In this document: positions 21,301 through 32,165 of the stretch, piece by piece
Numbering within the stretch: the stretch's first letter is position 1
Layout of the letters: each line of letters starts with the position of its first letter
DNA from: Acanthopleura granulata
Lineage: Eukaryota > Mollusca > Polyplacophora > Chitonida > Chitonidae
Length of the DNA: 64,000 nt
Assembly (NCBI GenBank): GCA_016165875.1
Contig: JABBOT010000014.1
Span: 8,665,489 to 8,729,488 of the forward strand
Reading direction: 5' to 3'
Translations under genes and position numbers: made by a program
The notes under the pieces: model-generated
Told to the model about the DNA's origin: nothing
The model's input: only the letters and a program-made list of their open reading frames with translations
Databases searched by the model: none

Positions 21301-23304
21301 GTGCAACTTTGTTTCAGGCATTACGTCAAAAACACACAAACGTGAGGTCTGAAACATGGTATTAAAACTTAAGGGCAAAAACAATAAAGCCAAAGTCCAC
21401 CATTTAAAAGATGATATTTTATTAAGTTCTTCACCTATTGTAATCAATAAACTTGCTGACACAATATCTCACAAATTTGAGAACTGTTATGCTGAATTTC
21501 AGCACATTAAAAACCAGATGGGGGAAATTAAATTGCCCTTTTCTTCTCAAAATTTATAACCGCCTTTTTTGGATTGAAAGGCTTAAAACCTCTTTTAAAA
21601 TGGCACACGATACTCCGTGCGGCCCGGATAATATATATTATAAGCCTCTGAATCATTTACCATCTGAGCCACTCGAGAATCTCTTGGACTTACTTAATGA
21701 TATTTGGATAACGTAATTTCCAACCGTCATGGAGAGAGGCATGCATTATCCCGGTCCTTAAACCGGGAAAGGATCATACAGATCCCAATAATTACCGCCC
21801 CATAGGTTCTATCAGTTGCGTCTGTAAGATTATGGAACGGATGACAAATGATAGGCTTGTTTGGTTCCTTGAGACCAACAAGCTATTGTCGAATACAGTT
21901 CGGTTTTCGTCAAGGTCGATCTACTTTAGATCACCTTGATGGATTTGAAACCTTCATTCGTGATGGTTTTATAAATAATAAGCATGGGGTATCAATATTT
22001 TTCGACCTTGAAAAGGCCGATGACACCCCATGGAAATATGGTATTTTAAAAGACCTTCCTGACATGGGGTTAAAAGGTCGCAAACCTATGTTTATATCTC
22101 AGTTTTTATATGAGCGTCAGTTGAAGGCACGGGTGAGGTCCACTCTTTCTGGCTCTTAAGAGCAAGAGATGGGTGTGCCCAGGGCAGTATTCTTTCACCA
22201 TCACTGTTCAGCATTAAAATTAATAGCTTTGCTAAAACATTAACATCTGGCACTGAGGGTTTTTTATATGTAGATGTTTCCCTGATTTGATACCGTGCTA
22301 AAAATATGAATAACATCGAGCGGCAACTGCAGCTTTGTCTCAATAAGATCGAGCAATGGGCAGTTGGCGATGGTTTTAGATTTTCTACGTCTAAAACCGT
22401 TGGTATGCGTTTCTGTAATAAAAGCAAACTTCCTTTAGACCCTGAGCTTAAATTTTGTGGTGAACTAGTGAAGAGTGTTGGGGAAAATAAATTTTTAGAT
22501 GTTATATTTGACAAGAAATTAAATTTTATACCCCATATAAAAATACTTCAAGCTGACCGATCAGTTTTACTTAAAATATATCGTTCTCTGGTGAGGTCTA
22601 TCTTGGACTATGGGTCCATCATTTATGGTTCGGCTAGGAAATCATATCTTATAATGTTGGATCCGATCCATCACCAAGGTCTGAAGCTTAGCCTTGGTTC
22701 GTGTAGAACCTCACCAGTAGAGAGTTTATACGCAGAGATTAATGAACCTTCTTTATATCACAGGCGTATAAAACTCAGGCTTCTATACGATACAAAACTT
22801 AAATCTCACCCAACAAACCCTGCCTACGACTGTGTTTTTAATCCATCATACGTAGATAAATATAATAAATGTCCCAACAAGATTCCTTCCTTTGGTCTTC
22901 GTGTTTCGGACCATATTGTGGAAGCTAACATCAAGCTGGAAGACATAGCTCCGGTTTCTTTTGCAGAGTCTCCTGTGCGGCTCCCTTGGAACAGCGAGTC
23001 ACCTCTATTCGGCTTCCATTCTCATCTTCAATCTTTTCTGCCGGGGCCAGAACTATACTTTTGGCTGTATCATATGTTTCCTGTGGGGGTGCCCAGAGGG
23101 CTGTGATATTCAGTGATTTGTTGTCCTGCCTTTGGGCAATAGGACGAAATAAATTTAAAAATCCGTTAATACAATAAATATTAGCCTTTCATGGAAAGTT
23201 AATTAAAAGAAGTAAAGATAATATATTCTGTTGGATACCAAGTCTTATTGGTATTTATGAAAACACAGTCGTAGACAAGGAAGCGAAAGCTGCCGTTAAT
23301 AAAC
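18321..23304 (+). pseudogene. LINE copy F: older, heavily mutated near-full-length copy
   Basis: The same family as C and D but much more diverged. The 5'UTR (18321 on) keeps the paired GTCG...CGAC motifs. ORF1 remains lie at about 19010-20280 (two zinc knuckles near 19555-19670) and ORF2 remains from 20281 on, with endonuclease, reverse-transcriptase and RNase H pieces in shifting frames. The motif-C Tyr-Val-Asp is changed to YVDVS near 22270. A central frame at 22306-23106 is still open for 266 codons. Homology ends near 23304 within the RNase H region (after AAVNK), so the zinc knuckle, 3'UTR and tail are missing. Many stops and frameshifts are present. It is the oldest layer of the stack and useful for deciding which bases are ancestral. 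Confidence 0.85.
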
Positions 23305-23760
23305 GTTCATTCGAATGAGAGATACACTCTACTAGTTTGCCCGAAGGGCAAAAGCATTGGCCTTGAACAAGGAATTTGTAGGTTTTATCCCTATCGTTGG
23401 CGATCACTTGACAACCTGCGCTGTCTGAAGATACAATAGTCTTAGCCTCTCATGAATATGGTATCCATGTATGTAAGTTAATCTATAAAGATGCTGGAGG
23501 TCTGTTTCTTGACAGCCCGCCTTGAAGTTGAAAATTCTCGCGCTAAACAAAAGTCTGTAATATTTGGCAACTACCACACTGTAGCCGTTGCTGTGGCCTT
23601 ACTCTCTATGCTGTAGTCTTGTACGGTGACTGCAGGATTCTTTACAACGACGGATGACGAACATGTAAGTGGGACCTTGCAAAGTTTATATATACAATAT
23701 TCTGGCCCACCTCATGTATTTGATGCAGTAAATTACCTAGTTTTATATACTTCAAATATC
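23305..23760. other. Junction region after copy F, no gene seen
   Basis: Just after F there is CGTTCATTC, possibly a remnant of the ATTC tail after an internal deletion, then unassigned sequence. ACTAGTTT at about 23331 resembles ACTAGTTT at about 6359 before the stack. This 8-bp match is weak as a target-site duplication for F. Confidence 0.3.
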
Positions 23761-23895
23761 GGGGGCCTCCGTGGCCGAGGTGCCTGAGCGCACTAGCGCT
23801 ACTTCTCAGTCGTTAAACTTTGTGCACAAAATGTTGTCGTATAGTCAATGGACCAAAGGTCCAGTTTAGAAGGAGTTTAGAAGTTCGAATTTTTC
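23761..23895 (+). mobile_element. tRNA-derived SINE head
   Basis: GGGGCCTCCGTGGCCGAGGTGCCTGAGCGC resembles a tRNA A-box region, and GTTCGAAT near 23884 resembles a B box. It does not fold as a clean tRNA and has no recognisable body. Confidence 0.5.
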
Positions 23896-23910
23896 CTTTT
23901 TAATTTCTAG

Positions 23911-24489
23911 GCTTTGGAGGAAGCTGCAGACCTACAGAGAACATTTGTAGAAAATCAGCTGTTGAAATCCATCTAGTTCCACGATTACGTTAAGCCAGTG
24001 TAAGTCCAGGCCTACGTTATTGGTAGGCCGACATGCACATGATATATAATAATTGTATAGGCCTATAATGGCTTCATGCGGGAACTGGGTTATTGGAGTG
24101 TAACTTGGCGGTCAGAAAGAAAGACAGTCCATATATAATTTTGAGAAACACTTTATCTACATCTTGCTGGATGCCTTTATATGACATTTTGCTTCTTTTG
24201 AATCAGGTCCAGGGAATGATATAAATTTTCAATTTCTTCATTTGGAAGAGATCAAGCTTGGCGTACACACACACACACATATATATGTCTGTGTTTATAT
24301 TTGTACATATACTACAAGTATTATTTTGTTTGTTCGTTTGTTAATACTTTTTGTTTCAGGTATCTTGAAGGAAAGGCGAGCCGAATGACGTATTGGAATG
24401 GAGATAAGAAAACTACTGAGCGTCAACGCAGTAGACCCTTAAAGCTTAGCCCGATTGATCAACTGTTGGCAGTGTTGGTTCGTATTAAG
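23911..24489 (+). pseudogene. Transposase exons with HTH_Tnp_4-like domain
   Basis: After an AATTTCTAG acceptor, 23911-23972 can encode a helical stretch (ALEEAADLQRTFVENQLLK). After TTTGTTTCAG, 24360-24489 encodes SRMTYWNGDKKT and LSPIDQLLAVLVRIK and ends at an AAG/GTAGGT donor. It joins in phase to VGLFVRDIADRL in the exon at 24799. Together these match the helix-turn-helix that precedes DDE_Tnp_4 domains. The match is from memory of the family pattern. Confidence 0.6.
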
Positions 24490-24798
24490 GTAGGTCAGTT
24501 TTTATGAGGTCTGGTTAGTGTGACGTGCAGGCATCTGCATAAAAGCCTGGTAGGAGATTGAAACAAGAAACCAACATGCGAACAAATAAAGAAGAGTTTT
24601 TGTCGGATAATTGTTGGTGCGCCATAGTGTGTATAATTTGCGTAGGCTGATATTGTTCTCATGGAACAGCTTTATACACGCTTCTATAAAATTCTGATCT
24701 TGCATAAAATCAAGTGATAGTACATTTCCGTTCATTATCAAATAACATTTCAGTAAAAGTACTTCATCATTAGCATATTTTCTTATTTTTTTTTTCAG

Positions 24799-25522
24799 GT
24801 AGGTCTGTTTGTGAGGGATATTGCGGACAGGCTCGATATATCAGCTGGCACCTATTCCAAAATCTTCAACACCTGGATCATTCCTCTTGAGAAAGAATTT
24901 GCGATGATGAATCCATACCCATCCAGACAGCTGGTGTCTCGTCACCTCCCTGTAGCATTTCGAAAATATCCAAACACGTGAGTCATCATAGATTGCCCAG
25001 AAGCGTATGTGGAACGCCCTTCAGCACTTTCTGCCCAGAATGAGATGTTTAGTAACTATAAACACCACAATACATGGAAGATCCTTGTTGGAATATCACC
25101 TTCTGGAGTGTTTAGCTTCTTGTCAGATGCCTGGGGGGAAGAGTCTCGGATAAGGAGATTATGAAAGGCGGTGGCTTTCTCGATCTGATTGAACCTGAAG
25201 ATAACATCATGTATGAAAAGGGTTTTACGATTGCTGATCTGTTGAAAAAAAAGGTACTCACCTCAACATATCACCATTTTTATCTGACCAAGCACAGTTT
25301 AGGGAAAATCAAATCCAACAAACAAGAGATATCACTGAAGTACGAATACATGTTGAACGTGCAGTTGGTAGACTTAAGAACTTTCACATACTTGATGGAA
25401 CCTTACCACTTTCACTCAAGCTGTATGTGACAGAAATATTTCATGTCTGTGCATACTTGACAAATATTTCAATCCCTATTGTTACAACCACCCAGTTTGT
25501 GAGTAGACATATATATGTATAG
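24799..25522 (+). pseudogene. DDE_Tnp_4 transposase catalytic domain (ISL2EU/IS4EU-type), broken
   Basis: The exon starts after TTTTTTCAG with VGLFVRDIADRLDIS (end of the HTH). The RNase-H-like catalytic core follows: the first Asp in VIIDCPE (24991-24993), ERPSALSAQNEMFSNYKHHNTWK, the second Asp in FLSDAWG (25126-25128), then GFLDLIEPEDNIMYEKGFTIADLL, and the Glu in IHVERAVGRLK (25355-25357). This is the standard D-D-E cut-and-paste transposase layout. Defects are a TGA at 24979-24981 where Arg is expected (CpG transition), a 1-nt loss in the G-run at about 25133-25138, and a 1-nt shift in the A-run at 25245-25252. The frame then runs to TAG at 25520. It converges with the YqaJ gene on the other strand. 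Confidence 0.85.
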
Positions 25523-26065
25523 AAGTATATAAATATGGACACATCTAAGTCAAATCTTACGGTTGGTAAAATAATAATTGGTTTTATTCGGGCTAAGGCA
25601 TTTAATGACAGTACTAATGTGATGATTTTGGTAATTTTAGAGTGAATAAGTGCTTAGGGTTTAACATTTAACTTAACAATTTTTTTAGTCATATGATGAC
25701 GAAGTCATTAGGGTGTGTGTACATGTAATATACCGCCTTGTTGCGTGGCAAATTTCCACTGCTGCGTCACCAAGGCGACTTGTCCAAGTCACTTGGCATC
25801 TATTATATGTAATATCATTGCCACCACTGGAGCAAGGACACTTCACCTCCAGGGCACCATCCCCCATCCTTTCAGGTTGATTTTATCAAACACGAGTCCA
25901 TCACTTGAGGCACCAAGAAAAGACTGTTCACTGCTAAGTGTGAGTCCACCTGGTGTCACCGTCACAGGTGTACCCCTCCTCTCCATAGCAGTGACGACGG
26001 CCTTTACTGCTTGGGCTACGTGTTTCCTGCCCCACCTTACACTCCATGCCAACCTGAAGCACAAA

Positions 26066-26128
26066 ATAACATTAAACTTAAGTTAAGTTAAACTTGGTTA
26101 ACTATCCAACTTAAGTTTAATGTTATTG
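26066..26128. repeat. Short perfect inverted repeat (hairpin)
   Basis: AATAACATTAAACTTAAGTT and its reverse complement flank a loop of about 20 bp. It lies just upstream (on -) of the catalytic YqaJ exon, so it is inside an intron of that gene. Confidence 0.8.
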
Positions 26129-26189
26129 GTCTTAATGATTGGTGCTTGATTCCATACTTAGTGGTATTTCAGCTATATGAAGTCACCAC

Positions 26190-26360
26190 TGTATTACAGT
26201 GGGAGGAACCCCAAGGTCCTCAACCAGCTACATTGGCATGCTGTCCCACGACTGCGGAGAGAGAGCACGGTTGCTGCCCTACTCGAACCCTGTCCTCGAA
26301 GGTGAATGGCTACAGTGATCACTAGGCACGCGCCTTAGACCACTCAGCCACCACTACTGC
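26190..26360 (-). mobile_element. tRNA-derived SINE (Leu/Ser-like head), minus strand
   Basis: Read on -, TGGCTGAGTGG (A box, 26340-26350) and GGGTTCGAGT (B box, 26281-26290) are spaced as in a class II tRNA. The head is joined to non-tRNA sequence, so it is a SINE rather than a tRNA gene. Confidence 0.7.
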
Positions 26361-26378
26361 CACCCATTATTTATTCTG

Positions 26379-26541
26379 TTTATTTATTTGATTGGTGTTT
26401 TACGCCGTACTCAAGAATATTTAACTTATACGACGGCGGCCACCATTATAGTGGGCGGAAAACCCCCGGGGGAAACCCACGGCCATCCACAGGTTGCTGT
26501 CAGACCTTCCCACTTACGACCGGAGAGGAAGCCAACAGGTC
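26379..26541 (-). mobile_element. Main tRNA-derived SINE family, tail and body part, minus strand
   Basis: Read on +, it starts TTTATTTGATTGGTGTTTTACGC, then the shared body (ACGACGGCGGCCA, CCATCCACAGGTTGCTG). The tRNA head is missing. The same family recurs at least ten times in the window. Confidence 0.85.
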
Positions 26542-26921
26542 TCCCATTAAATTTAAGTAATGTGATGCATGTAGATCTACAGAGTCTTCATTGTTACAGG
26601 AATACATGTACTGTGCTTTACTATGTGGACTTACTATGACACCACATATACAAAGTGTGTCTAAAACAAGGACATTTTCTTTTGTCTTTGAATGTATTGT
26701 TATAAATAAAAATGTTCCGTGGTTTAAGAGAAAGCTTTTCATAATTCCACCCAATATCAAGACAACTCTGCTCCATTCAACAAAATTTGAATTTTGGAAA
26801 TCTCCATTTCCTGATATCTATTTCTCTGATTAAAAATGTGCTTTACACCTTGATTTGCTTTACACCAAAGTCACTCTGCATGACTCCTACCTTTCGATAG
26901 TTGTGTATGCCATGATTCTCA

Positions 26922-26936
26922 TCACAGATTTATTTT
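26922..26936 (+). repeat. Left target-site duplication of LINE copy G
   Basis: TCACAGATTTATTTT precedes G and is repeated at 27505-27519 after its tail. Confidence 0.92.
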
Positions 26937-27504
26937 AAACTGCACGCTATTCACCCTGTCATTGGCCATAACTCTTATACACTGGGTATGTCTCGTAGAG
27001 ACCAAGTGGTTTTAACAAGATGCCGTGTTGGGCATTCTCGTCTAACACACAATTTTGTCCTGGATGGGAGCAGTGCTCCCGAGTGTGTTGGATGTGGTGC
27101 TGAATACGGCATCAAACATATCCTGGTTGACTGTGTGGACTTTGCCCATGTGCGGCAAAAATTCTACACAGTAAACTCCATATATGATTTGTTTGACAGC
27201 ATCGCTGGCGACGCTGTCATAAAATATTTGAAGGCCATTGGCCTGTATCATAAAATATAAATTTTATTTTCATACATACTCGTGATTAAACTTCCTTAAT
27301 ATGCTGGTTTTCGAGTTTTAGCTGCTTTGGTTTTCTTACCTGATTTTAATCATGTCCGTACGTTTTTGGTTTGTTTTTAATGTTCTCATGTCACCATCGA
27401 AAACCTGAACTGTCTCGTGGTTCCACCTTATTCTCGCCACGATATGGCTGAGATATTGCCGATGTGGCGTTAAGCCATAATCATTCATTTAATCATTCAT
27501 TCAT
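26937..27504 (+). mobile_element. LINE copy G: 5'-truncated insertion inside the YqaJ exon
   Basis: About 570 bp: the last ~107 codons of ORF2 (26988-27260 in frame, zinc knuckle included), the 3'UTR and an ATTC-rich tail. It shares D-type variants (QKFYTVNS, TTTTCATAC). A 15-bp target-site duplication shows a normal target-primed insertion. Removing it rejoins the interrupted nuclease exon on the other strand. Confidence 0.93.
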
Positions 27505-27519
27505 TCACAGATTTATTTT
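27505..27519 (+). repeat. Right target-site duplication of LINE copy G
   Basis: TCACAGATTTATTTT, identical to 26922-26936. Confidence 0.92.
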
Positions 27520-28057
27520 CATTTTGAGGGCTGCTTCTTAAGACTTCACCAAACAATGAACTGGTTATTCTTCCAACATGTAGCCTTTTCCATAATGAAC
27601 ACTGGCCCTGCAATCTTGTCAAGCTTTCAACGTGAAGAGACAACTCTTTTGTTATAATTTGCAGCCTCACATGCATCTCAACAGCTTCGTCAGAAAATGT
27701 AACTTCAGATCCTTCAATGAAACAAAAATAACATTGTAGCTGAAATGGCAACATATAATAACATTAAGATCTAATGCCAGAAAACCTGGATCTTAAGTAC
27801 AAAGTCAAGTTGAGCTGATACAATACCATTTGGTGAAGGTAACTATATTTTCTTGACTGACAACATTTCTTCGAAGATTAAACAGCACACCTGAATTTGA
27901 ACTTGTCTATAAATTGAATTGTTTAACAAAATTTAAAGCAAGATGGCATACGTCTGGTTTGAACTTATAAGAGTGCACAATGGTATGTAGAGGAATATCT
28001 TAAATTTCTCAGTCATCGAGGGCAAACATGGGTTATTATCATATGTTCTTTTATTTA

Positions 28058-28182
28058 TTTGTTTGATGTTTTACGCCATACTCAAGAACATTTCACTTAT
28101 ACCTTGGTGGCCAGCGGGGGAAAACAAGGTAGAACATGGGGGAAACTCATGACCATTTGCAGGTTGCTGCCAGACTATAATA
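28058..28182 (-). mobile_element. Main SINE family, partial and diverged, minus strand
   Basis: Shows TTGATGTTTTACGCCATACTCAAG and a diverged body (CATTTGCAGGTTGCTGCCAGAC). It lies in an intron of the YqaJ pseudogene. Confidence 0.75.
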
Positions 28183-30464
28183 TGTTCTTACCGGAAAAAC
28201 AAGACTGATTTGGGGAAAATGACAAGGGCCTCTGCCATCTCGTCAAGACGGCTCCCTTCAGCTTTCACCTCTACACAAACCGTTGGTGTTTCTAACGGGA
28301 CATCCCACGGTAGCTGCACTCCAGAGTGTTGCGTGACAGCAAGTAAATCCTTCAAGTGGGAATAAAGGTGTTGTGCGTTCTGGACCCTGTCGTTTTCATC
28401 TCTTGGGTCAAAGTGTTTGACCTTTATCTTCTTAGCAGATGAAACAAATATTTAAAAAGTGAATGATGAAGTTCTGCAGTTTGCTGAACAGAAAGAAATC
28501 GATGGCGAAACTCAATCAGGTAGATTTAATATGAGAATGAGTAAGAAGATGTGAATGTGGAGTATTTACGTGAACTTTTTAAGCTCTACACTGTGTCCTG
28601 TACAATTTATTTCCGTGTGAAACGGAAAGGCATTTAGCTGAAACAATTCTACCCAAAACACAAAACATGGAACATACCTCTTCTATAAGCAGGACTGTAA
28701 ATTTCTATTTCTGACAATGGTTTGGGAGTCACCTGAACACAGCTAACATCTCCAGGATTCTGAAATAATATATTTATCTATGTATAACACAAGTGTTACT
28801 GCCATTTACAAATCTTTTACTTACAATAATGATGAATGGGAAGGAGGTACATGTATCTTTATCTTACTTTAATAACTTATGAAGTGATCAGCAAGATTAT
28901 TTCAGACATGTTTTAATCTTTTGAAATATAAACAGAACTCTGAATATTGTAGTTTTTCCGCTCGATGGGATACAAGAAGGACGACCAGCTTATCCCTTTC
29001 AAAAAGCTGAAGCCAGCTGAAGACAAGGAAACTTCCAAAATTAAACTTACCCAAGCTACTCCGCTGTCAGAATCCAGAGCCATCTGATCATTGCCATCAA
29101 CTCACCTGTTCTTTAGTTCGCTGTATGAATTCTAATGCAAGAAGGAGGCCACACTCATGGCTGCAATTTTCGGAAACACTGAAAAAAATTCAAATCACAT
29201 GATTTGGGCGTGAACACAGAAGAGATCTGCAACCTATGTTAGCCCTATGAGCAAAGCTTGATAGATCTGTCCCACACCTAAACTAATCTAGCTACAATGT
29301 ACTACCGATGTATACCAGAGAAACTGTTTTTCTTTCATTCATGTCTTTAAATGCACAACATCAGAAAGATTTGATTGGTGTTTATGATGTACTCATGAAT
29401 CTTAGAGTTATGTATTAGCATTTCAGTTTCACGGGCGGAGGAGACCAGAGTGTCTGGAGAAAACCTGGTAATCCATTGACTTCTGGTAAGCTAATGGCAG
29501 CTTCCATGCTGTGACACACAGCAAGATGAAAATGTATGCCATACGAATGAGAAGGAAGTGATTTTCAATGAGTGTGAGATTGAATGGGCAGAGGGCTGTC
29601 ATTCACTTATTTTCCCCTTGATACCTGCTAAATACCGTGATCAGTCACCAAAGTAAACCCACCCCTTAGGACATTCACATTCAGCACAAAGTCATCAACC
29701 AGATTTCTTGCCAACAGAAGCGTAGACGACATACTTCTTTTTCTCTTGACTGGCTACACATTTGGCGCGAAATCAAATAGTGCCAGACATCTGAAAACAT
29801 ATTGAATATGTCGGTATAATTTTCTCCTTAAGTGAGTTTTGATTTATTGAACAATTTGAATATTAAGAATGGTGAATATTAGGTAATTTTATTTTCCTGT
29901 TCTTTAAAAATATTTCAAAATTTTTCCCTGGCGACTCTTGTTTTAAGTATCTGGAACTTGACTGGTCTTTTGATGTTCTCACATCTGAACAATACAGATA
30001 AGATAAAACAGAACATCTTTAGCCAGACTTATACATGTACTTGCAGGGCTAACTGCATATACCATATACTACAAAGACTACAGACCGACTGGTTTGCACA
30101 GACTTCCAGGCTAAACTCCATACCTCTTTACAGGCAAGCTCTTGTATGTCACCATCGTCGAAGTGTTTGACCCCATGGTCCATGCATTTGCTATGGTGAT
30201 GTAATCGTGAACATGCAGAAACTTTACTGGAGGGATGACATCCACCGTTGGGTTTAAAGAGTATCCCACATCGTCAAAGTTCCTTTGTTGTTGCGATAGT
30301 GGGAGAGTATTTTGTCGTCGTCTCTCAACAATGAGCTCTATAAGATCCGCTTTGTTTTCTTTCGAAAACCTGATCCCAAGATTTGTACAAAGGTGCTTCA
30401 GTTCAGGGAGTTGAAATCTCGATATAGCTTGCCGGTCACTTGCTGACGTTAGAGCCGGTGCCAT

Positions 30465-30942
30465 GATAAACAACTTTTGCTCGACAAGCCTCTTTGTGCG
30501 CGGGCGCATGAAAAATCTCGCGAAATCTCGCTCTTAAAGCGAAAGTGTCAATTATTATCCTTTCTGATGTATGTCCCGAAAGGTCATAGAATGCGCTTGC
30601 GCCATTTTGAGGCTGGTAACGGTAAATATCACATACCAGTCGGTACCTTGATTGCCCGTGTTAGCGTATGTAGCAAAATGACGTGGATCATAAAAGATAG
30701 CTTACATGGATGTATTTAACAGTCCCTAATTGTATTTAGGCCTACGCTTGGGTAATCATTAAAATGGTGGAAATAAAGAATAATGTGGAAGTTAATTTAT
30801 AGACAGCGGGTATGAAATTTTCCCTGACCCCTTGGGGTACTGCACAAGAATAACAGACTGGACTGGAGTAAAAACCGGAGTAGAAGGGGCCACATGGACT
30901 AAGAGAGTTATTTTATAATTCTGATTTGCATCGCAACACTGA
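30465..30942. other. Probable transposon 5' flank on the YqaJ side; no gene seen
   Basis: Upstream of the SAP exon on -. It contains CTCGCGAAATCTCGC near 30511 and otherwise nothing assigned. A terminal inverted repeat would be expected here or slightly beyond; none was recognised. Confidence 0.3.
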
Positions 30943-31164
30943 GTCCATCACCCGTTCTCAAGAAAAGTCGCCGAGGATCTCCAACTCGAAGTCGATGGAG
31001 CTGCTTTCGATGAGGTCCGCGCATTTGACCTTGACCCCTTGGAATACTGTCCCAGAAAATCGGACAGGTACCTTGCCTATCATATTTACAACCTGTGCAA
31101 ATTTCCAGGCAATGTACAAGTCACACAGGAAATGTTGCTCGCGCTTGGAAAGCATGCAAGTTTT
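30943..31164 (+). CDS. Candidate internal exon of an unrecognised gene
   Basis: An open frame of about 74 codons without a start ends at a strong donor TTTT/GTAAGTC (31165). The product looks protein-like (EVRAFDLDPLEYCPRKSDRY, then LAYHIYNLCKFPG, then a short helical end). The upstream acceptor (CTCAAG near 30961) is weak, and the minus strand is also open here for 71 codons, so strand and reality are uncertain. I recognise no family. Confidence 0.25.
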
Positions 31165-31805
31165 GTAAGTCAAGAAGGTTAAATAATCAAATTTGTCACC
31201 CGAAATAAAGGATTGTCACGTAAATAATAAACACAAGATATAGCACAGAGGCAAAAGTGTGTGAAAATGAAGCTTTTACAGTTTCCTATTCAGCTTTAGC
31301 AGGCGGAGGTTTTGCCACCCACAGCCGCTGAAAATCGCCGCCTGCTGGCTATTAACGAACTCCATGACACACTGTATATAAAGTTTCGTTTCTTAGCAGT
31401 CACATCAAGAATAAGCTTCGTAGGGTGAATTAATGGGATAATAGGATAAGAACATATCTTACTTCACTTTATAAATATTACAAAAAAAAGACAGGTTATG
31501 CTTTCATGGTTTCTTGGCAAAACTCACATGCGGTTTGAGCCCTTTCTGTCTCTTTGCTTCCTGTTTCAGGGTAACTTAAACAGTGGTTCTGTGCATATGA
31601 GCGCCTGCTGGCATTTATGTTTGCTATTATAGAACATTAATGAGCATATTGTTAACCAAATATCCTGAAACATTTGCAGTTTCGTCGACAGTCTTTATTC
31701 TACACAGAAAGAGATGTGTTGTCCAGTTTCATATGATCTTAAATGTTGAGCGTTAGAGAAGTATGTGATTTTCAGTTCATTTATTTATTTATTTCCTCAA
31801 TACCT
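31165..31805. other. Stretch without recognisable gene
   Basis: Short stop-filled frames and AT-rich runs only. Confidence 0.4.
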
Positions 31806-32062
31806 CACAATGCATCCTCCGTGGCTCAGTTGGTTAGCGCAGTGCAGTGACCCAGAAGCCTCCCTACCAATGCGGTCGCTGTGAGTTCAAGTCCAGCTCA
31901 TGCTGGCTTCCTCTCCGGCCGTACGTGGGAAGGTCTGCCAGTAAGCTGCGGATTGTGGTGGGTTTCACCCCGGGCTCTGCCCGGTTTCCTCAAACCATAA
32001 TGCTGACTGTCGTCGTGTAAATGAAATATTCTTGAGTACGGCGTAAAAGACCAACCAAATGA
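31806..32062 (+). mobile_element. Full-length tRNA-derived SINE, main family
   Basis: The head has TGGCTCAGTTGG (A box, 31822-31833) and GTTCAAGTCC (B box, 31885-31894). The body runs CGTACGTGGGAAGGTCTGCC...CCGGGCTCTGCCCGG...CTTGAGTACGGCGTAAAA and ends ACCAACCAAAT. The internal boxes are a pol III promoter. This is the reference copy for the minus-strand copies elsewhere. Confidence 0.88.
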
Positions 32063-32075
32063 AATCAAATCACAT

Positions 32076-32165
32076 ATGCGACGGCGGCCTGCGTTATGGT
32101 GGAGAGAAAGCATTCCAGAGTTCTCTCAGGCTCTGTCTGCAGACCATCCGCAAGTTGCTGAATTT
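32076..32165 (-). mobile_element. Main SINE family, body fragment, minus strand
   Basis: GCGACGGCGGCCTGCGTTATGGTGG and CATCCGCAAGTTGCTG match the body of the family in reverse. It lies close to the copy at 31806, in opposite orientation. Confidence 0.65.

Larger units (their letters stand above)
25690..30464 (-). pseudogene. SAP-like / SWIM zinc finger / YqaJ exonuclease gene of the ISL2EU-type transposon, broken
   Basis: Exons read on the minus strand. 30464-30124: ATG and a SAP-like DNA-binding motif (LPELKHLCTNLGIRFSKENK, then ADLIELIVERRRQ), donor AG/GTATGG. 29790-29636: AKCVASQEKKKYVVYA and CAECECPKG, first half of a SWIM finger, with two adjacent stops. 29178-29106: NCSHECGLLLALEF, second half, donor AG/GTGAGT. 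29083-29051, 28759-28678 and 28432-28192: well-coded linker exons. 27711-27505 plus 26936-26891: LWKRLHVGRITSSLFGEV, the start of the YqaJ fold, cut by LINE G. 26053-25690: VRWGRKHVAQAV, SFLGASSDGLVFD, a frameshift, then GALEVKCPCS with the catalytic Glu-x-Lys. YqaJ-type nucleases are lambda-exonuclease-like. The second-gene role follows from ISL2EU/IS4EU architecture; exon borders are by eye. Confidence 0.75.

Noticed and set aside
6352..23345. ACTAGTTT on both sides as the target-site duplication of copy F
   Set aside because: Only 8 bp, not at the exact element ends, and F has lost its 3' end.
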